A stretch of DNA of 64,000 bases from Nitrospirota bacterium (GCA_014859105.1 JACUUX010000001.1:62001-126000), one strand, 5' to 3'. Positions 1 through 8,732 are shown, numbered from the stretch's first letter. Notes: generated by a model not told the origin, from the sequence alone. Made by a program: numbers and translations.

Positions 1-183
1 ATGAAGGGCCTTCAATCTTAACTCTCTTTTGTAACTTGCCATAAGAAAATTCAAGATGTTAAAAAGTGCATAGGAAGAAATGATTCTCAGGGCGATAAAG
101 ATTCCTTTAAGAAATCTTTTTTTGTAATGGATACCGTCCATCATCAACATTATAACAAATGCAGACAAAACACCTATGAGCAT
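1..183 (-). CDS. Partial small membrane protein, function unknown
   Basis: An open frame of 61 codons runs off the left edge of the window, starting at an ATG at 183 that directly follows an in-frame stop. The visible product opens with a hydrophobic stretch (MLIGVLSAFVIMLMM), then a basic loop, then a second hydrophobic segment around residues 27–45 and a Lys/Arg-rich tail. This fits one or two membrane helices. No convincing ribosome binding site precedes the ATG and I recognise no family. It may be a real partial gene or part of the decayed patch that follows. Confidence 0.3.
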   Translation of the reverse strand, partial: MLIGVLSAFVIMLMMDGIHYKKRFLKGIFIALRIISSYALFNILNFLMASYKRELRLKALH

Positions 184-254
184 CTAAAATTTGGGCTTAA
201 AACACCTTATTAATCCTTGACAATAAATGCTTTTTTAGAAATAATCAGACCTGA

Positions 255-356
255 AAAGGAGAAAATCCTGACAATGTAAAGCTCAATCTTGTTATTGATG
301 GCAAAGGCACAGCTTGGATTGATGATATCCGTTTGTTAAGATTACCTCTTAAATAA
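255..356 (+). pseudogene. C-terminal remnant of a carbohydrate-binding-like protein
   Basis: The frame from 255 to the TAA at 354–356 reads as the end of a protein, including GTAWIDDIRLLR followed by a short tail. The W-I-D-D-I-R pattern closing a beta-sandwich is typical of carbohydrate-binding or discoidin-like modules in secreted proteins. There is no start codon, and a stop (252–254) lies immediately upstream, so only a 33-codon scrap survives. Together with the truncated genes to its right it marks a zone of gene decay. Family assignment is an inference from this short motif. Confidence 0.35.
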
Positions 357-370
357 AAAGAAGAAAAATT

Positions 371-763
371 TTATGAATATTTTAGGAGGTCTATATTTCT
401 TCGATGGTTTTTTTTGTTTTCAATTTCGGAAATGGTATTAAACAGGGAAGAAAAGTCTTCTCCGGAATAAAACCTTGCTACTTCCGAAAGGGGTAAAATA
501 ATAAAATCCTTTTTGTTATCCAATCCTTTGATGATTTCTATCAAATCTTCTGCTGATATCCAACCATCAGAGTGTGGCAAAAAATCGGGAAGTTCTATTT
601 TTCCAACTCCAAGCTTATCAAATGTTTTTACCATATCCTTCAACATATTCATCGAAGGCAAAAAGATTAATCTGGCAGGATATCGGCTAACAAGGGAACT
701 TCTTGACTTCTTATCTGATTCAATTTCGATGAGTAGTTCTTCAACTGAGTTTAAAATCTTCAC
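371..763 (-). CDS. Hypothetical protein, possibly an N-terminal fragment of a PglZ-like protein
   Basis: This 130-residue protein starts at a GTG 15 bases after the hicA stop, with AGGAG right at the start codon, so translation may be coupled to hicBA. No family is certain. The pattern of a short helical N-terminus, a beta strand (RLIFLPSMNML), an acidic middle and IILPLSEVARFYSG resembles the start of PglZ-type alkaline-phosphatase-superfamily proteins of BREX loci. The catalytic part would be missing, and the last residues (ENKKNHRRN...) look like a frame-disrupted end. A full-length unknown small protein is the alternative. Confidence 0.4.
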   Translation of the reverse strand: MKILNSVEELLIEIESDKKSRSSLVSRYPARLIFLPSMNMLKDMVKTFDKLGVGKIELPDFLPHSDGWISAEDLIEIIKGLDNKKDFIILPLSEVARFYSGEDFSSLFNTISEIENKKNHRRNIDLLKYS

Positions 764-777
764 TCCTGTTTTATTTC

Positions 778-1008
778 TTAAACTTTTTCTAAAAGATCAA
801 AATATTCTTCCCTGCTTATACCGGATGTCCTTAAGTTGTTCTTAATGATAAATACAGGCACCTCATGCCAGTCGGGTATAACTACAGGCCGTTGAACTCC
901 TGGTTTCGTATAAACGTAATGGTCACCTTCTACTCGCATGCATGTAAATCCTGCCATCTCGAATACTTTCCTCAGCTTCCATGCCGGTACAGGAACTATC
1001 TTGGGCAT
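778..1008 (-). CDS. hicA: HicA-family mRNA interferase toxin
   Basis: The 76-residue product has the usual HicA length and double-stranded-RNA-binding-like fold signature. The stretch KLRKVFEMAGFTCMRVEGDHYVYTK contains the conserved Gly-x-His region with the catalytic histidine (GDHYVY), followed by the VVIPDWHEVP strand and a C-terminal helix ending in LLEKV. HicA cleaves mRNA and is held inactive by HicB. It lies 3 bases downstream of hicB on the same strand, the hicBA order. The histidine and overall length look intact, so the toxin is probably functional. Confidence 0.88.
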   Translation of the reverse strand: MPKIVPVPAWKLRKVFEMAGFTCMRVEGDHYVYTKPGVQRPVVIPDWHEVPVFIIKNNLRTSGISREEYFDLLEKV

Positions 1009-1011
1009 AAA

Positions 1012-1275
1012 TTATATGCTCACAAGTTCTGTGGCAATTAGTTTCGGAGGTATCCATTTGCCACTCGCATCTTTTTTGTAATTTGATTCTTCCAGTATGC
1101 TCTCGAGTGTTCCCATCTTCTCGGCTTCCTCAATAAAGAGTCTTACAGCGGTTTTAAGCATTTCCTTGGCATGTTCCACAGTATTACCACAACTTGAAAT
1201 ATCAAGTTGCGGACAGTAAGCCACGAAGGTATCATTTTCTCTGAAAACAATCACATCAAAATCTATAGGTGTCAT
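1012..1275 (-). CDS. hicB: HicB-family antitoxin
   Basis: This 87-residue protein has the HicB partial RNase-H-like fold: a beta hairpin (FDVIVFRENDTFVAYCPQLDI), then SSCGNTVEHAKEMLKTAVRLFIEE, the helix that defines the family. It binds and neutralises HicA and usually represses its own promoter. The start ATG is preceded by a strong AAGGAGGA ribosome binding site. The C-terminus (PPKLIATELVSI) lacks a clear extra DNA-binding helix–turn–helix, so autoregulation would rely on the short C-terminal region or on oligomers. It is the first gene of a two-gene operon with hicA. Confidence 0.87.
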   Translation of the reverse strand: MTPIDFDVIVFRENDTFVAYCPQLDISSCGNTVEHAKEMLKTAVRLFIEEAEKMGTLESILEESNYKKDASGKWIPPKLIATELVSI

Positions 1276-1379
1276 AATTCCTCCTTCTTAATTAAGTTTC
1301 TGTCTGTGACTATCATCTATTAACACCCTCCGTTATAAGAAAAAGATGAACTGCTTAATTTAATGCCTTTTTTACCTCA

Positions 1380-1571
1380 TCAGTAGTTTTTCCGCCGCTC
1401 CAGTGTAACAATATGTCGTCTCGGTATAATCAGTGTGTGGCCTAGAGAAATAGGAAAGCCATCGAGAACAGCAACAGCATGTTTATTGGACAAAAGGATT
1501 CGGGTAGGTTCAATGGCGCAAAAATTACATTTACGCTCCTCATAATATCCATTTTCAATATTAGACCTCAT
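1380..1571 (-). pseudogene. Truncated HIT-family hydrolase (N-terminal half)
   Basis: The 63 residues match the N-terminal half of HIT (histidine triad) nucleotide hydrolases: a CNFC zinc-type motif, ILLSNKHAVAVLDGFPISLGH, and TLIIPRRHI. The second half, with the catalytic HxHxH triad, is absent. The frame stops after a few unrelated residues and the following bases do not restore it. A good ribosome binding site (GAGGCGGG) still precedes the ATG. This is a decayed gene rather than a small functional protein, because no nucleotidyl-transfer site remains. Confidence 0.7.
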
Positions 1572-1818
1572 TTCCCGCCTCTTGGATATCCTCGATAATA
1601 TTAGTCCGCTCTTTCAATTAATTTTAACTCTGCTTACTATACCGGGCACTGCCTGCTATTCTTTTTTATTTTAAAACGAGACCACTCTATTTTCCAGCAA
1701 TATAATCATGTTCTGAGATTAGCAAAGGTAACAATCAGGATAACGGTATCTTTTGACCAGCGTCGAGGTCTGAATGATATAATGTCATAGTACAGCATAG
1801 AAAAGTGTTTTATTTGAA

Positions 1819-2163
1819 ATGAGGATTGAACATTATTCATTTGGCAAAATAACAATCGACGGAAAGACATATACCTCTGACGTAATTATCTATCCAGGCA
1901 GGGTTGATTCTTCTTGGTGGAGGAAAGAAGGCCATCGGCTTCAAACCGATGATTTGACAGACATTGTCAATGCAAAGCCAGAAGTGCTGGTTGTCGGGAC
2001 GGGTTATTCGGGATTAATGGTTGTCCCAAAAGAAACAATTGCTTATCTGAATTCAAAGGGTATCGAAGTGAGTGTTGACCTAACAACAAAGGCAGTTGAT
2101 CTCTTTAATAAGCTGCAAAGTAAGGATAAGGTTGTAATCGCTGCTTTACATCTGACTTGCTAA
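1819..2163 (+). CDS. Mth938-like domain protein (DUF498)
   Basis: The 114-residue product carries the single Mth938/DUF498 domain found in small archaeal and bacterial proteins and in the mitochondrial assembly factor NDUFAF3. Recognisable parts are IEHYSFGKITIDGKTY near the start, WWRKEGHRL, the PEVLVVGTGYSGLMVVP strand–loop with a glycine-rich turn, and a C-terminal helix with KVVIAALHLTC. The biochemical role in bacteria is not established. No Shine–Dalgarno is visible before the ATG. It faces endonuclease V tail to tail. Confidence 0.85.
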   Translation: MRIEHYSFGKITIDGKTYTSDVIIYPGRVDSSWWRKEGHRLQTDDLTDIVNAKPEVLVVGTGYSGLMVVPKETIAYLNSKGIEVSVDLTTKAVDLFNKLQSKDKVVIAALHLTC

Positions 2164-2184
2164 TATAATAAACGAACAATTGCT

Positions 2185-2850
2185 TTACATTCTATGTTTT
2201 ACTTCCCTCGATAAAGTATCTGCCCTCCTTAGAGGCTCAGGTATTCTATATTTACCGGTGCATGAAAGAACCATCTCTATAGAAGTCTTCAAATCAATCA
2301 GATGACCGGGAGAGACAAAAACAGGTCTTACATTGTCTCTTGTCCTCAAGACAGCACCTACAGTTTTTCCATTGTATTTTAGAGGACTCCAGACACCTTT
2401 CTTACAGCCGGGTTCGTTATATTCTCCTACCAGTCTCGACTTAGCACATCCTATGGTTGGTGTTTTAATTATTACTCCTATATGAGATGCTATGCCAAGC
2501 CCCATCGGATGTGCAATCCCCTGACCGTCAAATAGAACAACATCTGGTTTAAACTTCAATTTTTTCAGTGCCTCAATAATTGCCGGCCCTTCCCTGAATG
2601 ACAAATAACCCGGTATATAGGGTAAGGAAGCCTCTTTAATGCCAAAAGCATATTCGGTTAAAGTTATTTCTGGATATTTATAAAGACACGAAATGCCTAA
2701 AACCTTATTATCACAAAAAGCTGCATCAACCCCGGCAATATATTTCGGCTTTTTCCTGAAGGGAACAATCTTAACCTTGTCTTTCAGTTTTGTCTGGATT
2801 TTCTTTGCATTTTCAATGCTATCTGGCCATATAAAATAGTCATCTCCCAT
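2185..2850 (-). CDS. nfi: Endonuclease V
   Basis: Endonuclease V cuts DNA (and RNA in some lineages) at the second phosphodiester bond 3' of deoxyinosine, starting repair of deaminated adenine. The 221-residue length is standard. Visible signatures are YIAGVDAAF (first catalytic Asp), LPYIPGYLSFRE (the wedge motif and catalytic Glu), VVLFDGQGIAHP (second Asp), IGCAKSRLVGEY and VFVSPGHLIDL. All active-site carboxylates appear present. It is transcribed alone on the minus strand, convergent with the Mth938-like gene. Confidence 0.95.
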   Translation of the reverse strand: MGDDYFIWPDSIENAKKIQTKLKDKVKIVPFRKKPKYIAGVDAAFCDNKVLGISCLYKYPEITLTEYAFGIKEASLPYIPGYLSFREGPAIIEALKKLKFKPDVVLFDGQGIAHPMGLGIASHIGVIIKTPTIGCAKSRLVGEYNEPGCKKGVWSPLKYNGKTVGAVLRTRDNVRPVFVSPGHLIDLKTSIEMVLSCTGKYRIPEPLRRADTLSREVKHRM

Positions 2851-2997
2851 TTTTATATTTTATCAATATTTTCAATCCTCAATTTTAATTGCCTCATCCA
2901 TTATCTGAATACAATTTGCAAGATAATAATTGTTTGCATCATCATATCCGTATAATTTTGTATTTACATATGCACCATTGCTTAGATATCCTTTTTT

Positions 2998-3801
2998 TCA
3001 ATCCTCTGTCAATTTCCGGTACATATCTATTCTCCTGTCTTCAAAAATATTATTCAGGGGATTCAAAGATTTATTTCTTGAAATATGTGGATCAATTTCT
3101 ACAGTTATTAAAGTTTCTTCATCTTCCCGAGCTTTAATAAGAACTTTACCGTCAGGCGAGGCAATAAGGCTCTGTCCTATAAATTTCAAGGACTTTCCTT
3201 CCTTCCTCTTTTCCTCGCCTGTCCTGTTTGCAGTTACCGAAAAAACCCTGTTTTCGAGGCATCTCACAGGCATTACAGCAGGGCAGTAGGGTAAAACGAG
3301 ATTAGAAGGATGCGCAACAATATCTGCCCCCATAAGTGAAAGTATTCTCATTGATTCAGGAAAGAACCAGTCAAAGCATATCATGATTCCGATTCGGCCT
3401 ATTCCTGTTTTCCATACCTTGAATCCCGTGTCACCTGGAGTGAAGTAAAGTTTTTCCTCAAAAAAGAGGTGCGTTTTACGGTAAACACTTATAAACCCCT
3501 CAGGGCCTGTAAGAATGGCACTGTTGAAAAACCTGTCTCCATCTCTTTCCGGGAGCCCTGCAACAATATAAAATCCTTGCTGGTGAGAAAGTTGTGAAAG
3601 ACATCCGGTTGTATCCCCATCCGGGATCCTCTCAGAAAGCTCTGCCACCTCATCTGTTGATATAAACTGGTAGCCTGTTGCAAAAAACTCCGGAAGAACG
3701 AGAAGGTCTAAATCGGCATCTTTTACTTCAGACAAAACATTTTTCAGATTTTCATCCTTTTTGCCAAAGGCGGGATTGAATTGATAAACCCCTGCTTTCA
3801 T
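2998..3801 (-). CDS. Carbon–nitrogen hydrolase (nitrilase superfamily)
   Basis: This 267-residue amidase-like enzyme has the three nitrilase catalytic residues: Glu in LVLPEFFATGY, Lys in VYRKTHLFFEEK, and Cys in GIMICFDWFFPE. Family members hydrolyse C–N bonds of omega-amides, nitriles or carbamoyl groups; the substrate here cannot be told. I chose the ATG at 3801 (MKAGVYQF) over a longer in-frame start because it forms a 4-base ATGA overlap with the cutA stop, implying translational coupling. Omega-amidase or a cell-wall/peptide amidase are both possible. Confidence 0.88.
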   Translation of the reverse strand: MKAGVYQFNPAFGKKDENLKNVLSEVKDADLDLLVLPEFFATGYQFISTDEVAELSERIPDGDTTGCLSQLSHQQGFYIVAGLPERDGDRFFNSAILTGPEGFISVYRKTHLFFEEKLYFTPGDTGFKVWKTGIGRIGIMICFDWFFPESMRILSLMGADIVAHPSNLVLPYCPAVMPVRCLENRVFSVTANRTGEEKRKEGKSLKFIGQSLIASPDGKVLIKAREDEETLITVEIDPHISRNKSLNPLNNIFEDRRIDMYRKLTED

Positions 3802-4112
3802 CCTGTTACTTCTCTTAACCACTTCAAATAATCTTCTGAACCTTCAACTATGGGCAATGCAATTATCTCAGGCACTGTATAGGAATGAAATTCTTTGACT
3901 TTTTTTGCGAAGGCATCAAAAAAGGATTTTTTAGTTTTCGCAACCATAAGAACCTCAATCTCATCCTCGATTTTGCCTTCCCATCTGTAGATAGACCTTA
4001 TGCCTTTAATAATATTGATGCACCCTGCAAGTCTGGCCTCTACAAGTGCCTTTGCAATCTTTGCTGCCTCGTTTTCTTCAGAGGCAGTTATAAAAACAAC
4101 TATTTCATCCAT
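3798..4112 (-). CDS. cutA: Divalent-cation tolerance protein CutA
   Basis: CutA1 proteins are small trimeric ferredoxin-like-fold proteins linked to copper tolerance, with an uncertain molecular role. The 104-residue product matches throughout: VVFITASEENEAAKIAKALVEARLAGCIN, IRSIYRWEGKIEDEIEVLMVAKT and HSYTVPEIIALPIVEGSEDYLKWL. It is the first gene of a two-gene unit with the nitrilase-like hydrolase, whose start overlaps its stop. No signal peptide is present, so it is cytosolic. Confidence 0.95.
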   Translation of the reverse strand: MDEIVVFITASEENEAAKIAKALVEARLAGCINIIKGIRSIYRWEGKIEDEIEVLMVAKTKKSFFDAFAKKVKEFHSYTVPEIIALPIVEGSEDYLKWLREVTG

Positions 4113-4276
4113 ATTTATTCTTCCCCTTTCAGGCCATGAAATTACTTATCTTTTTTAAAAATATATTACCATCAACCATTTGAGACCTCAAGGAAGAATT
4201 GTCAGCAACCTGCTATAATGTAGTTAACGTTAAAAAGATTATATATTCGAGATAACTTCAAAGTAACAACAGATAT

Positions 4277-5338
4277 ATGGACATCGGCGAAGAAAAAAAA
4301 CCAGATATAGAACTCCGCTTCCAGAGAACAAATAACGCCGTGGACGAGACGATCGACCGATTGATAGAACTTGCAGGGCCTATACATCACCCTGAACTCA
4401 TCCGGGAGATGATTGTAGCTGCATTGAAGGCCGGCAGAGAGGAAGATTTTAAGGCAGACCTCAAACTAATGAACAGCACGCTGAAAGAGATGCGTTTTAC
4501 CTCGAAGATATTCGGCCCGTATCGTCATGTACGAAAAGTTACTGTCTTCGGTTCAGCCAGGACAAAGCCTGACGAACCGGTTTATGAGATGGCCCGCCTC
4601 TTCGGTCGAAAGCTTGCAGAGGCAGGATACATGGTGATCACAGGAGGGGGGTCCGGCATCATGCAGGCTGTAAATGAGGGTGCAGGTTCTGAACACTCCT
4701 TCGGCGTTAACATTAGGCTTCCCTTCGAACAAAAGCCTAATCTTGTACTCGAGGGGAATCCCCGCCTTATCTTTTACAAGTATTTTTTCAACCGGAAAGT
4801 AGCATTCCTCAAAGAGGCAAGCGCTATAGCTCTGTTTCCCGGAGGGTTCGGTACTCTTGATGAGGCAATGGAGACCAGCACGTTGTTACAAACGGGAAAA
4901 CGAGACCCCTTGCCCCTTATACTCATAGACGATCCTCGAGGGATGTACTGGTCGCGGCTGCAAAAATTCTTCGAGGAGGAACTATTAGCCAATGGTTATA
5001 TTAATGCTTCTGATTTTTCCATATTCGAACACGTTAGCTCAGTAGATGATGCAGTGGAAAGGATTAATCATTTCTACCATCGCTATCATAGCATGAGATA
5101 TGTTGACAAGAAATTGGTAATTCGCCTCACATCCGCCCTTGATCTTCAAGCTGTTAAAGAACTAAAAGAGAGATTTTTCAGGATTCTGCTGCCCGGCGGT
5201 GATATATACCTTTCAGAACCACTGCCTGCAGAGACTGATGAGCCAGAAATTGCTCATCTGCCACGTCTCGTACTGGATTTTAACCGCAGAAACTTCGTAA
5301 GGCTCCGCACTCTTATCGACGCTATCAATAATTTCTAA
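4277..5338 (+). CDS. LOG-family (lysine decarboxylase-like) nucleotide-binding protein
   Basis: The 353-residue protein has a Rossmann-type LOG domain at about residues 90–260: TVFGSARTKPDEPVY, VITGGGSGIMQAVNEGA and the diagnostic PGGFGTLDEAMET. LOG proteins release nucleobases from cytokinin-type nucleotides, or act on other nucleoside monophosphates as in PpnN. The helical N-terminus and the roughly 90-residue C-terminal extension resemble PpnN-type long forms, so nucleotide 5'-monophosphate nucleosidase activity is plausible but unproven. The true substrate is not visible. Confidence 0.82.
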   Translation: MDIGEEKKPDIELRFQRTNNAVDETIDRLIELAGPIHHPELIREMIVAALKAGREEDFKADLKLMNSTLKEMRFTSKIFGPYRHVRKVTVFGSARTKPDEPVYEMARLFGRKLAEAGYMVITGGGSGIMQAVNEGAGSEHSFGVNIRLPFEQKPNLVLEGNPRLIFYKYFFNRKVAFLKEASAIALFPGGFGTLDEAMETSTLLQTGKRDPLPLILIDDPRGMYWSRLQKFFEEELLANGYINASDFSIFEHVSSVDDAVERINHFYHRYHSMRYVDKKLVIRLTSALDLQAVKELKERFFRILLPGGDIYLSEPLPAETDEPEIAHLPRLVLDFNRRNFVRLRTLIDAINNF

Positions 5339-5348
5339 ATACCCTCAG

Positions 5349-6293
5349 GTGGAAAAACCATTACTTAACTCAAAACTCAAAGCCTTATTCCTATTACTTT
5401 TTTTATTATTCTGTCTTCTAAATGCATCGGATGCTAAAAACGAAACCTCCAGAGAGCTCCGTACAGATGAAGTAATAATCCTCTTCAACGATTCCGCCGA
5501 AAGAATAGCCCGAGAGCTTGCCGGGATTTATCCGACTGTGAGAGCAGAGCTTGAATCAACTATAGGATGGGAAGTTGACTTCATACCCGTTGTGGCTATT
5601 TTGAATGAAAGAGAGACCCTCAGGAAGATCACATCCAGCAGTTTAATTATTGCACTTGCAATCCCTGACAGAAACCTCATTATCATAGACAGCTCAAGGG
5701 TTTACCCCGAACCTTTTACACTTAGAACAACGATTAAACACGAATTATGTCATCTCCTCCTGCACCGGAATATAAAAAAAGAAAACCTGCCCCGCTGGCT
5801 TGACGAAGGAGTCTGTCAGTGGACAAGCGATGGTCTTGCTGAGATCATGATGGATAACAAAGAAAACATCATTATGAAAGCTGTTATATCTGACAGGCTT
5901 ATAAATATCCATGAACTCAAAACATTTCCGAATGATGAAAAAGCCTTACTTCTTTCATATCAGCAAAGTAAAAGTCTGGTAGAGTACATTATCAGAGAGT
6001 TCGGAAAGTCAAATCTCTTGCAATTGCTCGGTTACCTGCAGGAAGACTACCCACTTGAAGAAGCCGTATGGAAAAGTTTTTCGGTTACAACTTCAGAGCT
6101 TGAGAAAAATTGGCAGGCTCACCTTAAAAGGAAGTATACAATGTTTTATTATTTCAGCCAAAATATATACATAATACTTTTCTTGCTTGCAGCACTGGCT
6201 ACTTTTTATGGCTTTATAAGGATGTGGAAGAGAAAAAAGGCATATGTTGATGAGGATGAAGAGGATGTTCAGGAAAAAAATAAATTTGATTAA
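5349..6293 (+). CDS. Membrane-anchored peptidase of the MA clan (HExxH), secreted
   Basis: The 314-residue product starts at GTG with a signal-like hydrophobic segment (residues about 10–27) and ends with a second membrane helix near residues 272–292 plus a charged cytoplasmic tail (EDEEDVQEKNK). In between lies a zinc-metallopeptidase site: TTIKHELCHLLLHR (HExxH) followed by WLDEGVCQW, where the Glu can be the third ligand. This architecture is common for envelope peptidase_MA-like proteins of unknown substrate. It starts 10 bases after the LOG gene and probably shares its transcript. Confidence 0.75.
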   Translation: MEKPLLNSKLKALFLLLFLLFCLLNASDAKNETSRELRTDEVIILFNDSAERIARELAGIYPTVRAELESTIGWEVDFIPVVAILNERETLRKITSSSLIIALAIPDRNLIIIDSSRVYPEPFTLRTTIKHELCHLLLHRNIKKENLPRWLDEGVCQWTSDGLAEIMMDNKENIIMKAVISDRLINIHELKTFPNDEKALLLSYQQSKSLVEYIIREFGKSNLLQLLGYLQEDYPLEEAVWKSFSVTTSELEKNWQAHLKRKYTMFYYFSQNIYIILFLLAALATFYGFIRMWKRKKAYVDEDEEDVQEKNKFD

Positions 6294-6355
6294 AAAGACC
6301 GGATAAACTCCAGCAGGAATCCAGAAAGAAATAAAGAAAATAAGGGCGTGTTAAT

Positions 6356-6781
6356 ATGAAATCTTTTGCGAGACTGAAAGACTATATAATAAGGGTCAGC
6401 AAAAAGGGGCTATCTCCAAACGAAATTGCTTCTGCTGTCTCAATAGGCACTTTCATCGCTTGTATCCCGCTTATAGGAATACACACAATTATCGCAATTG
6501 CCCTTGCTTCCTTATTAAGACTTAATACATTTGTTGTTCTTCTTGGTACCCAGATATCAAATCCCTTATCATTCCCTTTTCAACTCTTTATAAGTGCAGA
6601 GATTGGAAGCCTTATACTAAACGGGCATTTTCTCGATATTAAATTTTCAAAAGACATTAACTATGTGAGCCATTATATAGCACCTATCATTATAGGGAGT
6701 CTTGTCCTTGGAATAACTATCTCAATTCTATCTTATCTTTTAGTAAAGATTTTCCTGACTAAGAGAAAAGTTTTGATATGA
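6356..6781 (+). CDS. DUF2062 inner-membrane protein
   Basis: The 141-residue protein matches DUF2062: an N-terminal amphipathic helix, SPNEIASAVSIGTFIACIPLIGIHT with the family's small-residue turn, then LLRLNTFVVLLGTQISNPLSFPF, and a C-terminal membrane helix (residues 108–133). Three membrane segments are predicted by eye. DUF2062 proteins are widespread in Gram-negatives, often near glycosyltransferase or lipid genes, with no defined function. It is co-oriented with the preceding peptidase gene. Confidence 0.85.
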   Translation: MKSFARLKDYIIRVSKKGLSPNEIASAVSIGTFIACIPLIGIHTIIAIALASLLRLNTFVVLLGTQISNPLSFPFQLFISAEIGSLILNGHFLDIKFSKDINYVSHYIAPIIIGSLVLGITISILSYLLVKIFLTKRKVLI

Positions 6782-6926
6782 GGGTTCTCATATGTAAAGG
6801 CTCTAAAAGTGGGCACCTTGACCCTTTAAACTTTTTTAAAACCTCTTTTTTGTATATTTGCTGTCCAAATCAGCCTTTGATGGCTTGACACATCAAAACT
6901 TAAAAGTGTAAATTTAAAAATTCAGT

Positions 6927-7002
6927 GGGCAGTTAGCTCAGTCGGTAGAGCAGAGGCCTGAAAAGCCTCGTGTCCGCAGTTCGATTCTGCGACTGCCCAC
7001 CA
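6927..7002 (+). tRNA. tRNA-Phe (anticodon GAA)
   Basis: The 76 bases fold as a standard tRNA. The acceptor stem GGGCAGT pairs with ACTGCCC, the D arm is GCTC–GAGC, and the anticodon stem GAGGC/GCCTC carries the loop CTGAAAA, giving anticodon GAA (phenylalanine). The T arm is CGCAG–TTCGATT–CTGCG and the discriminator is A. The 3' CCA is encoded. The gene stands alone between the DUF2062 gene and pgi. Confidence 0.97.
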
Positions 7003-7365
7003 GTCGTTCTAAACCACGACCCTTTAATCTCAATAGAGAAATGGGCTAAATGAGTGTAGAGTTCCTGATAGAGAAAACAAATTGTATTCATCTTGAAAAA
7101 CGAATAGTAGAGAGAATAAGCAGGGGATACCCTTTGGACAAAAGGCCGGATCTGGTTCTCTGGGTGTGCCACTTTCCTCTTCCAGCCTTATCAAGCATAC
7201 AGTGCCCTGTTGTCTCAAAAGGCAGCCGATGTCCTCATGGCGGGCCTTACAGCAGGAATTAAAACTACTTAACATTAGAATATGCCGATGTTGTGAAAAA
7301 ATTTATTTTTCGATACCTTAGTGTACCTTTAACTGATCAAACAAAAAGTTATAATCAACTACAGG
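7003..7365 (+). other. Non-coding stretch after tRNA-Phe, no supported gene
   Basis: These 363 bases contain a 70-codon open frame (7050–7262, +) and overlapping frames on the other strand. None resembles a known family or has a ribosome binding site, and the predicted products are rich in Cys/Pro/Ser as expected of chance translation. A short Cys-rich frame near 7270–7320 (RICRCCEK) could be gene debris. Because it lies directly 3' of a tRNA gene, it could be an old integration scar, but I found no repeat of the tRNA 3' end. Confidence 0.4.
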
Positions 7366-8706
7366 TCAAATTACCCATCTGTCCCTTTTCGCCCTTTGAG
7401 CCTCTACTTCTTTTCTCTTCTCCTCGTAACCTTTTTTCCCCATCATTCCATATGTAAGACTCTTGCCCTCTTCAACACCGGGCTGGTTGAAAGGATTTAT
7501 CTCATAGAGAAATCCTGTAAAAGCTGTTGATAGTTCAAAGAAGTGGAATAACTGACCGAGATGATATGCATTAATCTCCGGTACAATTATTGTCATGTTC
7601 GGTCTTTTTGCCTTTGCAAGTGCAAGCTCTGTAGCCTCCTCCTCTGCCATTATAAGCTCTGAAAGTGTATGCCCGGAGAGATAGCTGAGACCTTCCACTT
7701 CTTTGAATACCCCGGGAATCTTTATATCGCTTCCATAGTCTCTGACCCTTATGAAAATCAGAACCTTGTCTTCGGGCCCCTCCATCCACAGCTGCAACTG
7801 TGAATGCTGGTCTGTAGTGCCCAGTGAAGGATAGGGTGTAAGACCCTTATCTTCTTTTCCGAGGCTTTCGGCCCATATTTGGCAGAACCATTCGGAAAGT
7901 GGTTTCAGGCTGTCTGCATACGGGACAAGTACATCTATATTCCTTTTCTTTTCTTTATCCATCAAATAAAGCAATGTGCCGAAAAGATAAGCGGGATTTT
8001 TCAATAAATCCGGCTCAGTGCATTTTTCATGCATATCCCTTGCACCTTTTAACAGTTCATTTGAGTCAGTACCTATTACCTCCGCAAGGAGGAGCCCAAC
8101 AGGACTTAACACAGAATACCTGCCAACAACTCCCGGCGGGATAGAGAGAGACATCAGACAATGCTCATTAACGATTCTTCGCAAATTTCCTTTTTCAGGG
8201 TCAGTTGTGATTATAAATCTCCTGAAAGCCTCGCCGCCAAGCACCTTTTTCATCTCATCCCATAAGATCATGAAAGAAGCTGCTGTCTCGGCAGTGCTGC
8301 CTGATTTAGAGATAACATTTACAGAAGTGGTTTTTAAATCCGCAAATGAGAGGATATTTTTCAATGTCCTCGGGTCTACATTGTCATATATAAAAACACG
8401 CGGCTTTCTTTGCAGATTATGAAAGGGGCTAATTGCTTCGAGTATTGCTCGTGGTCCGAGTGCAGAGCCTCCTATTCCGAGCAAAAGGAAATTTTCTGTA
8501 TTTTCTCTGATGTATTTTGCTATATTTTTTATCTCAGGGGTATCCTGATAAAGCAGGTCTAAAAATGCAAGTTCCGGCCGGAGTCTTTTCTTTATCTTAG
8601 CATGTGCGTTTTCAGCTGTTTTATTGAAATCTTTTATTGTGCTCTCCGAGAGCCCGCTGCGGCCAATAATTTCATCCATCATATTTGAGAAATTAAGTTC
8701 TATCAT
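7366..8706 (-). CDS. pgi: Glucose-6-phosphate isomerase
   Basis: Pgi interconverts glucose-6-phosphate and fructose-6-phosphate in glycolysis and gluconeogenesis. The 446-residue length fits the shorter bacterial form. Visible signatures are FLLLGIGGSALGPRAI, VISKSGSTAETAASF (sugar-phosphate-binding SIS fold), the catalytic region around GVVGRYSVLSPVGLL, and GTTDQHSQLQLWMEGP with the active-site His. It is followed on the same strand by nothing within 350 bases and preceded by the atpZ–atpI pair. Confidence 0.96.
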   Translation of the reverse strand: MIELNFSNMMDEIIGRSGLSESTIKDFNKTAENAHAKIKKRLRPELAFLDLLYQDTPEIKNIAKYIRENTENFLLLGIGGSALGPRAILEAISPFHNLQRKPRVFIYDNVDPRTLKNILSFADLKTTSVNVISKSGSTAETAASFMILWDEMKKVLGGEAFRRFIITTDPEKGNLRRIVNEHCLMSLSIPPGVVGRYSVLSPVGLLLAEVIGTDSNELLKGARDMHEKCTEPDLLKNPAYLFGTLLYLMDKEKKRNIDVLVPYADSLKPLSEWFCQIWAESLGKEDKGLTPYPSLGTTDQHSQLQLWMEGPEDKVLIFIRVRDYGSDIKIPGVFKEVEGLSYLSGHTLSELIMAEEEATELALAKAKRPNMTIIVPEINAYHLGQLFHFFELSTAFTGFLYEINPFNQPGVEEGKSLTYGMMGKKGYEEKRKEVEAQRAKRDRWVI

Positions 8707-8732
8707 CGTATTCCCTTTTAAAAATGCTTTTA

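Noticed and set aside
2872..2997. Frame without start on the minus strand (…YLANCIQIMDEAIKIED)
   Set aside because: It reads like protein but has no upstream start codon and is enclosed by stops; could be a scrap, not enough to call.
7050..7262. 70-codon open frame after tRNA-Phe
   Set aside because: No ribosome binding site, Cys/Pro/Ser-rich product and no resemblance to any family; overlapping frames of similar length exist on the other strand.
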